The notes beneath the pieces were generated by a model. The model was not told the DNA's origin. It did not search any database and saw only the letters and a program-made list of their open reading frames with translations. Below, piece after piece: positions 1-6,008 of a stretch of DNA of 8,342 bases. A program made the translations under genes and the position numbers. The stretch is from assembly GCA_025964295.1 (NCBI GenBank), contig JAOPZD010000205.1, positions 1 to 8,342 of the forward strand. The letters run 5' to 3'. Position 1 is the stretch's first letter; each line of letters starts with the position of its first letter. Origin of the DNA: Conexibacter sp. (GTDB lineage: Bacteria > Actinomycetota > Thermoleophilia > Solirubrobacterales > Solirubrobacteraceae).

Positions 1-1806
1 GGCGCCGGCGCGCGGCGCCTCGGCCAGGTCGGTCGCCACCGCGCCCAGCACGGTCCGCAGCCAGGCCCGCTCGGCCTCGCCCGAGACGCGCATCCGGCGC
101 TCGATCCACGCGGTCACCTGCCGCCGCGCGCCGATCACCAGCACGTCCCCGCACAGCGCGTAGCGCCCGTCGGCGAGCACGACGAGGCTGCCGGGCGCGT
201 CGCGGCGCAGGCGCAGCAGGTCGATGACCTCCTGGCCGGAGACGGTCGCGGGCCGCGTCGCGTCGCCGTCGCCCTCGGTCCACGGCCGCGCGGTGAAGAT
301 CGACGAGGCGCTGCGCACCGCGCGGGCCGGCCGCGCGCGCGGGCCGATCGGCCCCGTCCGCCACGAGCTGGTCAAGGACACGAGCTGGCGCGACGCCTCC
401 TCGCGGTAGAGCACGTGCAGCCGGTCGCCCGCCGCGACGCGCGTGGAGCCGCGCGGCGGGATCGCCTGCCCGGCCCGGACGATCACGTTGACCACCGCCT
501 CGCGCGGGAGCCCGAGGTCGCGGACGGCGAGGCCGACGATCGCGTCGTCGGCGGTGACCGGGAACTCCAGCACCTCGGCGCCGAGCCGCCGGATCGTCCC
601 GGACTCGGCCAGCGGCCGCGGCAGCGCGGGGTCCTCGGTGGTGACGCCCAGGCGCTTGGCCAGCGGCTCGAACGTCGTGCCCTGCAGGATCGTGGAGAGC
701 AGGACCACGAAGAACACGATGTTGAAGAACTCGTGCGAGCGCGGGATGCCGTCGATGACCGGGAAGGTCGCGAGCACCACCGGCACCGCCCCGCGCAGGC
801 CCGCCCAGCCGAGGACGGCCTGCTCGCGCCCGCTGAAGCCGAAGGGCAGCGTGCACAGCACGGTCGCCAGCGGGCGGGCGACGAGGACGAGCACGAGCGC
901 CAGCACGGTCCCCTCGAGCGCCACGCCGCCGAGCTCGGACGGGAAGACGAGCAGGCCGAGGACCAGGAACATCGACAGCTGCGCGACCCACGCCATCCCC
1001 TCGTGGAACGTCGCGATCGTCTGCTTGGCCGGGATCGCCGCCGAGCCGAGCATCAGCCCCGTGATGTAGACGGCCAGGAAGCCCGAGCCGTGGATCGTGT
1101 CCGCCGCGCCATAGGCCAGCGCGACCGACGCGAGCGTGGCCACCGGGTACAGGCCCGCGGTCGCCAGCCGGGCCTCGCGCAGCGCGAAGGTGAACAGGTA
1201 GCCGACGGCGAGCCCGACCGCACCCCCGATCGCGATCTGCCGCACGAACAGCCACAGGAAGTCCGGGAGGCCGTAGGCGGGGTGCATCAGCTTCTCGATG
1301 AAGCCGAGCACGAGCAGGATCGCGATCGGGTCGTTCATCCCCGACTCGCCCTCCAGCGTGCGCGCCAGCCGGCGGCGCAGGGTGGAGCCGCGCAGCAGCG
1401 CGAAGATCGCCGCGCCGTCGGTGCCGGCGACGATCGCGCCGACCAGCAGGCCCTCGGTCGTGTTGAAGTCGAACAGCCACGCCGCGACCAGGCCGGTCAC
1501 CACCGCGGTGATGAGCGTCCCGACGACCGCGAGCGTCAGCGACGGCCCGAGGACCGGCCGGATCTCCGGGAACCCCGCGGCCAGGCCGCCCTCGAAGAGG
1601 ATCAGCGCGAGCGCCACGATCCCGACCGTGCGGGCGAGCCGGTAGTCGTTGAAGTCGATCCACCCGGCGCCGTCGCTGCCGACGGCCATGCCGACGCCGA
1701 GGAACAGCACGAGCCCGGGGACGCGCACGCGGCTGGCCAGCAGCGAGGCGAGGAGGCCGGCAGACAGGAGCGCGCCCACGATGAGGATGCGCTCGCCGTC
1801 GTGCAC
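1..1806 (-). CDS. Potassium/proton antiporter, NhaP2/CvrA-like (CPA1 family), C-terminus cut by window edge
   Basis: Inner-membrane cation/proton exchanger, expected to expel K+ (or Na+) in exchange for H+. The minus frame stays open from the start to base 1 (602 codons visible, no stop). Seen: a hydrophobic N-terminal domain of about 12 membrane segments over residues 5-390, TDGAAIFALLRG at about 129, GESGMNDP with the N158-D159 pair typical of CPA1 transporters, and GWAGLRGAVPVVLATFP around 333-349. A soluble TrkA-C-like domain follows at about 407-470 (REAVVNVIVRAGQAIPPRGST, then GDRLHVLY). After it comes a basic linker and a further domain (VSGQEVIDLLRLRRD, then DGRYALCGDVLVIGARR). Both halves of the membrane domain match E. 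coli NhaP2 closely from memory. GTG at 1806 is preferred because the resulting N-terminus lines up with NhaP2. An in-frame ATG at 1824 would add six residues. Neither start has a strong Shine-Dalgarno. The gene is divergent from the permease operon. Family is certain; the transported ion is not. Confidence 0.93.
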   Translation of the reverse strand, partial: MHDGERILIVGALLSAGLLASLLASRVRVPGLVLFLGVGMAVGSDGAGWIDFNDYRLARTVGIVALALILFEGGLAAGFPEIRPVLGPSLTLAVVGTLITAVVTGLVAAWLFDFNTTEGLLVGAIVAGTDGAAIFALLRGSTLRRRLARTLEGESGMNDPIAILLVLGFIEKLMHPAYGLPDFLWLFVRQIAIGGAVGLAVGYLFTFALREARLATAGLYPVATLASVALAYGAADTIHGSGFLAVYITGLMLGSAAIPAKQTIATFHEGMAWVAQLSMFLVLGLLVFPSELGGVALEGTVLALVLVLVARPLATVLCTLPFGFSGREQAVLGWAGLRGAVPVVLATFPVIDGIPRSHEFFNIVFFVVLLSTILQGTTFEPLAKRLGVTTEDPALPRPLAESGTIRRLGAEVLEFPVTADDAIVGLAVRDLGLPREAVVNVIVRAGQAIPPRGSTRVAAGDRLHVLYREEASRQLVSLTSSWRTGPIGPRARPARAVRSASSIFTARPWTEGDGDATRPATVSGQEVIDLLRLRRDAPGSLVVLADGRYALCGDVLVIGARRQVTAWIERRMRVSGEAERAWLRTVLGAVATDLAEAPRAGA

Positions 1807-1855
1807 CTCGACACCATGGCACATCAACTTTGGACGCGGTCGTGGCGATCGGCAC

Positions 1856-1885
1856 TTGACTTCCGTCCGGAGCGCGGCGTAGATT
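1856..1885 (+). promoter_or_regulatory. Sigma-70-like promoter of the permease-ALDH-SDR operon
   Basis: TTGACT at 1856-1861 matches five of six bases of the -35 consensus. TAGATT at 1880-1885 matches four of six at -10, including the first TA and the last T. The spacer is 18 bp. Transcription would start near 1892, leaving a leader of about 50 nt before the ATG at 1941. This is an AT-containing island in an otherwise GC-saturated region, which supports a real promoter. The call is by eye and has no experimental support. Confidence 0.6.
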
Positions 1886-1892
1886 CGCGCCG

Positions 1893-1903
1893 GTCCTAAG
1901 GAC
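1893..1903. promoter_or_regulatory. Short palindrome at the likely transcription start; possible operator
   Basis: GTCCT-A-AGGAC is a perfect inverted repeat with 5-bp arms around one central base. It starts about eight bases downstream of the predicted -10 box, so a bound regulator could block initiation or early elongation. Arms this short can occur by chance in GC-rich DNA, and no regulator gene sits next to it in this window. A weak candidate. Confidence 0.3.
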
Positions 1904-1940
1904 GGTTCACCACACCTTTTTCGGAGAGGGACGCACGCGC

Positions 1941-3560
1941 ATGGCCAACGTCGACGCAGCCGCCACCGCCACCAGCGATGAGCAGCGGCTTGCGGAGCTG
2001 GGGTACAAGCAGGAGCTGAGCCGGAGCTGGAGCGGGTTCCAGAACTTCGCGATCTCGTTCACCATCATCTCGGTCCTCGCCGGATGCTTCACGACCTACT
2101 ACCAGGCGTGGAACAACGGCGGCCCGGTGGCGATCTCATGGGGCTGGCCGATCATCTCGGCGTTCATCCTCATCATCGCCTTCTGCATGTCGGAGCTCGT
2201 CTCGGCCTATCCCACGGCCGGCGGCATCTACTGGTGGGCCTCCAAGCTCGGCGGCCCCGTGTGGGGCTGGTTCACGGGCTGGTTCAACCTGCTGGGCCTG
2301 ATCGCCATCGTCGCCTCGGTGGACTACTTCGCCGGGCAGTTCCTCGGCGTGATCCTCGGGCTCTACAACGTGGACATCCTGGGGTTGAACTTCGGCGACA
2401 GCCTCCACGGGCTGCGTGAGACGTTCATCCTGTTCGCGCTCATCCTCTGCCTGCACGTCGCGATCAACATCCGCGGCAGCCACCTCGTCGCGATGTTCAA
2501 CGGCATCTCGGTCTGGTGGCACGTGCTCGGCGTCGCGGTGATCGTCGGCGTGCTGATCTTCGCCCCGAGCAAGCACGCCAGCGCGGACTTCGTCTTCACC
2601 CACACCATCAACAACTCGGGCTTCGGCCACGGGATGTTCTGGTTCTACGTCCTGCCGCTCGGCTTCCTGCTGACGCAGTACACGATCACCGGGTTCGACG
2701 CCTCGGCGCACATCTCCGAGGAGACCCACGGGGCCGCGGAATCGGCGCCCAAGGGGGTCTGGAGATCGGTCTTCTACTCGGCCGTGATCGGCTACGTCGT
2801 CCTGCTGGCGATCACGTTCGCGGCCGGCAACGAGAAGGCGGTCACCGCGGGCGGCGGCACGGTCTTCGCGGTGTTCGAGAGCTCGATGGGCAGCGGCTGG
2901 GTGAAGCTCATCCTGATCATCGCGGTCATCGGCCAGCTGTTCTGCGGCATGAGCTGCATGACCAGCGCCTCGCGCATGATGTACGCCTTCAGCCGTGACG
3001 GCGCCGTGCCGGGCTGGCGGATCTGGAGCCGCGTCAACGACAACCGGATCCCGTTCAACGCGGTCATCGCCGTCGCGGTCGCCGCGCTCGTGCTGACCCT
3101 GCCGGCGCTCAAGGGCAACAAGGACGGCCTGACGGTGGCCTTCACGGCGGTGGTGTCGATCGGCGTGATCGGGTTGTACATCGCCTACGCGATCCCGATC
3201 TGGCTGCGCTGGCGGATGGGCAGCCGCTTCCAGGCCGGCCCGTGGACGCTCGGCGAGAAGTACAAGTGGATGAACCTGGTCGCGGTGATCGAGGTCATCG
3301 TCATCGTGGTCATCTACTTCAACCTGCCGTTCAGCTCCTCCGGCGTGCCGTGGGAGAGCGACTTCGACTGGTCGCTGTTCAACTACACCCCGCTGGTCAC
3401 CGGCGGCGTCTTCCTCGCGGTCGGCGCCTGGTGGCTGCTCAGCGCGCGGCATACGTTCAAGGGCCCGCGCCACACGCTGACCGAGCTCGAGGCCGAGCTC
3501 GAGCAGGGCGGTCCGCTCGACCCGCCGGGCGGCCCGGCGGCGGCCCCCGCCGGGGTCTGA
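1941..3560 (+). CDS. APC-family permease, amino acid/choline/GABA-type (ACT) transporter
   Basis: Secondary transporter of the amino acid-polyamine-organocation superfamily; 539 residues, within the usual range of about 500-550. Seen: a cytoplasmic N-terminus ending in LGYKQELSRSWSGFQNFAISF (residues 19-40, leading into the first membrane segment), about 12 hydrophobic segments between residues 33 and 502, SELVSAYPTAGGIYWWASKL at 84-103, GFDASAHISEETHGA at 251-265, and SRDGAVPGW at 351-359. These are hallmarks of the ACT subfamily that includes GABA, choline and related amine permeases. The tail (505-539) is hydrophilic, acidic, then rich in Pro, Gly and Ala. A purine-rich ribosome site (GGAGAGGGA, 1923-1931) lies 9 nt before the ATG. 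It is the first gene of an operon, with ALDH starting 5 nt after its stop. Substrate is inferred only: the two dehydrogenases downstream suggest an amine or amino acid oxidised through an aldehyde. Confidence 0.93.
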   Translation: MANVDAAATATSDEQRLAELGYKQELSRSWSGFQNFAISFTIISVLAGCFTTYYQAWNNGGPVAISWGWPIISAFILIIAFCMSELVSAYPTAGGIYWWASKLGGPVWGWFTGWFNLLGLIAIVASVDYFAGQFLGVILGLYNVDILGLNFGDSLHGLRETFILFALILCLHVAINIRGSHLVAMFNGISVWWHVLGVAVIVGVLIFAPSKHASADFVFTHTINNSGFGHGMFWFYVLPLGFLLTQYTITGFDASAHISEETHGAAESAPKGVWRSVFYSAVIGYVVLLAITFAAGNEKAVTAGGGTVFAVFESSMGSGWVKLILIIAVIGQLFCGMSCMTSASRMMYAFSRDGAVPGWRIWSRVNDNRIPFNAVIAVAVAALVLTLPALKGNKDGLTVAFTAVVSIGVIGLYIAYAIPIWLRWRMGSRFQAGPWTLGEKYKWMNLVAVIEVIVIVVIYFNLPFSSSGVPWESDFDWSLFNYTPLVTGGVFLAVGAWWLLSARHTFKGPRHTLTELEAELEQGGPLDPPGGPAAAPAGV

Positions 3561-3565
3561 GGGTC

Positions 3566-4942
3566 GTGACGGAGACCCTGGAGGTCCTGGAGCCCGCCAC
3601 CGAGCAGATCCTGGACAGCATCCCGCGCGCCGGCGTCGACGAGGTCGACGCCGCCGTCGCGGCGGCCAAGGCGGCGTTCCCGTCATGGCGCGCGGTCGCT
3701 CCCGGCGACCGCGCGCGGCTGCTGCGGCGCGTCGTCGAGGCGATGGAGGGCGCGCACGACGAGCTCGCCGTGCTGGAGGCCCGCAACGCGGGCAAGCCGA
3801 TCGCCTCGGCCCGCGGGGAGATCGGCATGGCGATCGAGACGTTCCGCTACTTCAGCGGCGCGCCGGAGCGGCCGTTCGGGGAGACCATCCCGGTCGCGGG
3901 CGGCATGGCGATGACCGTCCGCGAGCCGCTGGGCGTCGTCGGCCTGATCACGCCGTGGAACTTCCCGCTGGCGATCGCGTCCTGGAAGATGGCGCCGGCG
4001 CTGGCGGCGGGCAACACGGTGGTGTTGAAGCCCGCCGAGCTGACGCCGCTGACCGCGCTGCGCTTCGCCGAGCTGGCGCTGGAGGCCGGCCTGCCCGAGG
4101 GCGTGGTCAACGTCGTCGCCGGCCCTGGCCGCGAGTGCGGCGCGCGCCTGGTGGCGCACCCCGACGTCGCGAAGGTCGCGTTCACGGGATCGACCGCGGT
4201 GGGTCGCTCGATCGCCGCGGGCGCGGCCGAGACGATCAAGCGCGTGACGCTGGAGCTCGGCGGCAAGTCGGCCAACATCGTCTTCGCCGACGCCGACGTC
4301 GAGGCGGCCGCGCAGGCCGCGCCGTGGGCGGTGTTCGACAACGCCGGCCAGGACTGCTGCGCGCGCTCGCGGATCCTCGTCCAGCGCGAGGCGGTCGACG
4401 ACTTCCTGTCGTCCTTGAAGGGCGCGGTCGAGGCGATCAGGGTCGGCGACCCGCTCGACGCGGCGACCGAGATGGGGCCGCTGATCAGCGCGGCGCAGCG
4501 CGAGACGGTGTCGGCGTTCGTCGACGGCGACGCGGAGGTCGCGATCCGCGGCAACACGCCCGACGGGCCCGGCTACTGGTTCCCGCCGACCGTGCTGTGG
4601 CCGGTCCCCGACGACCACCCCGCGGTCGTCGACGAGATCTTCGGCCCGGTCGCAGTCGTCGTGGCCTTCGACGACGAGGCCGACGCCATCCGCCTGGCCA
4701 ACGACACCATCTACGGGCTGTCGGGCTCGGTGTGGACGCGCGACGGCGGCAAGGCGCTGCGCGTCGCGCGTGCGCTGGAGGCGGGCAACCTGTCCATCAA
4801 CTCCAACAGCTCGGTGCGCGTCACCACCCCGTTCGGGGGCTTCAAGCAGTCCGGCTACGGCCGTGAGCTGGGGCCGCACGCGACCGACGCCTACACCGAG
4901 GTCAAGACGATCTTCTACAACACGGAAGGAAGCGGTTCGTGA
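3566..4942 (+). CDS. NAD(P)-dependent aldehyde dehydrogenase, AldC (Rv2858c)-like
   Basis: Cytoplasmic enzyme oxidising an aldehyde to its carboxylic acid; 458 residues, full length for this subgroup. The core is complete: TPWNFP with N132 (oxyanion-hole Asn), FTGST in the cofactor-binding domain, LELGGKSAN with general base E230, GQDCCAR with catalytic nucleophile C264 (34 residues after the Glu, as in ALDH2), EIFGPV with E357, and PFGGFKQSGYGRELGP near the end. The stretch around the catalytic Cys and the NLSINSNSSVR segment look much like mycobacterial AldC, recalled from memory. GTG at 3566 is chosen because it lies 5 nt after the permease stop, follows a GAGGG-like site, and gives an N-terminus of the expected length. 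The frame is open further upstream, but only through the permease gene. The stop overlaps the next start. In mycobacteria this gene is paired with the same type of SDR beside a gamma-glutamyl ligase and an amidohydrolase, so the substrate may be a gamma-glutamylated aminoaldehyde. That is inference. Confidence 0.95.
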   Translation: MTETLEVLEPATEQILDSIPRAGVDEVDAAVAAAKAAFPSWRAVAPGDRARLLRRVVEAMEGAHDELAVLEARNAGKPIASARGEIGMAIETFRYFSGAPERPFGETIPVAGGMAMTVREPLGVVGLITPWNFPLAIASWKMAPALAAGNTVVLKPAELTPLTALRFAELALEAGLPEGVVNVVAGPGRECGARLVAHPDVAKVAFTGSTAVGRSIAAGAAETIKRVTLELGGKSANIVFADADVEAAAQAAPWAVFDNAGQDCCARSRILVQREAVDDFLSSLKGAVEAIRVGDPLDAATEMGPLISAAQRETVSAFVDGDAEVAIRGNTPDGPGYWFPPTVLWPVPDDHPAVVDEIFGPVAVVVAFDDEADAIRLANDTIYGLSGSVWTRDGGKALRVARALEAGNLSINSNSSVRVTTPFGGFKQSGYGRELGPHATDAYTEVKTIFYNTEGSGS

Positions 4943-5685
4943 CGGGCAGGCTGCAGGGCAAGGTTGCGGTGGTCACGGGCGCGGCGGGCGGCATCGGGGC
5001 CGCGACCGTCGAGGCGTTCCAGCGGGAGGGCGCCAAGGTGATCGGCGTCGACCTCCTCGAAGGTGCCCCCGGTGACCTGGCCCTCGCCGTGGACGTGACC
5101 GAGGAGTTCGCCGTCCAGCAGATGTACGCCCAGGTCGCCGAGCAGTTCGGCGGCGTCGACATCCTGTTCAACAACGCCGGCATCTCGCCCGACGACGACA
5201 CGTCGGTGCTCGAGACCTCGCTGGAGGCGTGGCAGCGCGTCCAGGACGTCAACCTCAAGTCGGTCTTCCTGTGCTGCAAGCACGGCATCCCGCACCTGCT
5301 GGCGGGCGGCGGCGGCTCGGTCATCAACACCGCGTCGTTCGTCGCGGTGATGGGCGCCGCGACCTCGCAGATCAGCTACACGGCGAGCAAGGGCGGCGTG
5401 CTGGCGCTGACCCGCGAGCTCGGCGTCGAGTTCGCCCGTCGCAACATCCGCGTCAACGCGCTCTGCCCCGGGCCGGTCGACACGCCGCTGCTGCAGGAGC
5501 TCTTCGCCAAGGACCCGGCGCGCGCGGCACGCCGGCTGGTGCACGTGCCGATGGGCCGCTTCGGCAAGGCGGAGGAGATCGCCAACGGCGTGCTGTTCCT
5601 GGCCTCCGACGAGTCCTCGTTCATGACGGCGACGACGTTCCTGGTCGACGGCGGGCTGTCGGGCGCGTACGTGACGCCGGAGTAG
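4939..5685 (+). CDS. Short-chain dehydrogenase/reductase (classical SDR, FabG-like fold)
   Basis: Cytoplasmic NAD(P)-dependent oxidoreductase of 248 residues, the usual length for classical SDRs. Seen: the Rossmann glycine motif TGAAGGIG (13-20), D38 at the end of the second beta strand, which favours NAD(H) over NADP(H), DV at 52-53, NNAG (78-81), N105, S133, the catalytic YTASK (Y147, K151), CPGPVDTPLL after the active site, and the C-terminal FLVDGGLSGAYV. The Ser-to-Tyr spacing is 14 rather than the usual 13. The start is GTG at 4939, overlapping the ALDH stop as GTGA, with a GGAAGGA ribosome site at 4924-4930. This implies translational coupling and a shared function with the ALDH. Annotation pipelines may call such genes 3-oxoacyl-ACP reductase. 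The operon context argues for a catabolic alcohol/ketone step instead, resembling Rv2857c beside AldC. Exact substrate unknown. Confidence 0.93.
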   Translation: MTGRLQGKVAVVTGAAGGIGAATVEAFQREGAKVIGVDLLEGAPGDLALAVDVTEEFAVQQMYAQVAEQFGGVDILFNNAGISPDDDTSVLETSLEAWQRVQDVNLKSVFLCCKHGIPHLLAGGGGSVINTASFVAVMGAATSQISYTASKGGVLALTRELGVEFARRNIRVNALCPGPVDTPLLQELFAKDPARAARRLVHVPMGRFGKAEEIANGVLFLASDESSFMTATTFLVDGGLSGAYVTPE

Positions 5686-5731
5686 GCGGCGCGGGCGCGG
5701 GGCGGCGCGGCGCGGGCGTTCGCTCCCCGGC

Positions 5732-5762
5732 CACGTTGACCGGGAACTTCCCGGTCCACGTG
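5732..5762. terminator. Near-perfect 31-nt palindrome just after the SDR operon; likely factor-independent stop or mRNA 3'-end hairpin
   Basis: The outer arms CACGT and ACGTG flank GACCGGGAA-C-TTCCCGGTC. Fourteen of fifteen opposing pairs match, the one mismatch being T5737 against C5757. It starts about 46 nt after the SDR stop, where an operon terminator is expected. There is no T-tract on either strand, so it is not a classical intrinsic terminator. In GC-rich actinobacteria, hairpins lacking a U-tract are often proposed as terminators or mRNA stabilisers. Because it is symmetric it could act on convergent transcripts from both sides. The central TTCCCGG/CCGGGAA symmetry could instead be a protein-binding site. 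Confidence 0.5.
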
Positions 5763-5774
5763 CCCCGCTTCGGA

Positions 5775-5825
5775 CGTCGAGGGACGACTGGACCGCGACT
5801 ATCGCGGCTGAGTCGTCCCTCGACG
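5775..5825. repeat. Long two-tier stem-loop: 15-bp perfect outer stem, 6-bp inner stem
   Basis: Left arm CGTCGAGGGACGACT (5775-5789) is the exact reverse complement of right arm AGTCGTCCCTCGACG (5811-5825). Inside, after a 3-by-3 internal loop (GGA against CTG), CCGCGA (5793-5798) pairs with TCGCGG (5802-5807) around a CTA triloop. That is 21 perfect pairs in 51 nt, well beyond chance. It sits 12 nt after the other palindrome and shares no arm sequence with it. No T-tract follows on either strand. It may be a bidirectional terminator between convergent genes, a REP-like dispersed intergenic element, or a structured RNA. The type given here reflects the visible inverted repeat only. Confidence 0.6.
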
Positions 5826-6008
5826 CACTCGGGCGGGCGCTTCGGCACCGAACCACCCTGAGGCGCCGCCGCGTCGGCCCAGCCACACCGTGAACGGCAG
5901 CGTCGCCCCAAGCGTCCTCGCCGTCATTGCCAGCCCAACAACGCCCCGCAGCACCACCGACGCCCGCACTGGACGCCACCAGCGCCACGCCGCGACCGCC
6001 CGCGCCGC

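Larger units (their letters stand above)
5686..6008. other. Convergent intergenic region with two large hairpins and no confident gene
   Basis: It lies between the SDR stop (plus) and the ParB-like stop (minus). It opens with a run made only of G and C (5685-5718, many GG/GGG runs), followed by the two palindromes listed separately. A small inverted repeat, TTCGG-CA-CCGAA, lies at 5841-5852. The rest (5853-6008) is C-rich on the plus strand without clear structure. On the minus strand the ParB-like reading frame remains open for about 70 codons past its stop and ends at a TAG (5801-5799). A GTG at 5969 would give a 56-residue peptide with one hydrophobic stretch, but support is too weak to call it a gene. 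The long open frames crossing this region on both strands are GC-rich artefacts. Confidence 0.6.

Noticed and set aside
1807..1824. ATG at 1824 as start of the antiporter
   Set aside because: It is possible, but it adds six residues not expected from the family. GTG at 1806 aligns with the NhaP2 N-terminus. Neither has a strong ribosome site, so the ATG is kept only as an alternative.
415..1899. Long plus-strand open frame (494 codons) opposite the antiporter
   Set aside because: It is the mirror frame of the antiporter codons. Its translation is dominated by Arg, Asp, Glu, Gln and Pro with no recognisable domain, while the minus frame gives a clear antiporter.
2136..3686. Minus-strand open frame of 516 codons opposite the permease
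   Set aside because: An antisense shadow with Arg/Asp/Pro-rich low-complexity translation. The plus strand gives a complete 12-segment permease with a ribosome site.
3683..4879. Long open frames on both strands across the aldehyde dehydrogenase
   Set aside because: Products are Arg-rich and featureless. The ALDH frame contains all catalytic motifs in order.
5685..5718. G/C-only tract as a G-quadruplex or coding extension
   Set aside because: Runs are mostly GG with irregular spacing and only a few GGG. In a genome this GC-rich it is weak evidence, and the SDR has a normal C-terminus before it.
5732..5825. Classical intrinsic terminators with U-tract
   Set aside because: The stems are strong but no run of T follows either hairpin on either strand, so the standard definition is not met.
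5841..5852. TTCGG-CA-CCGAA inverted repeat
   Set aside because: Five-base arms with a two-base spacer are too short to distinguish from chance, and no promoter or gene start is next to it.
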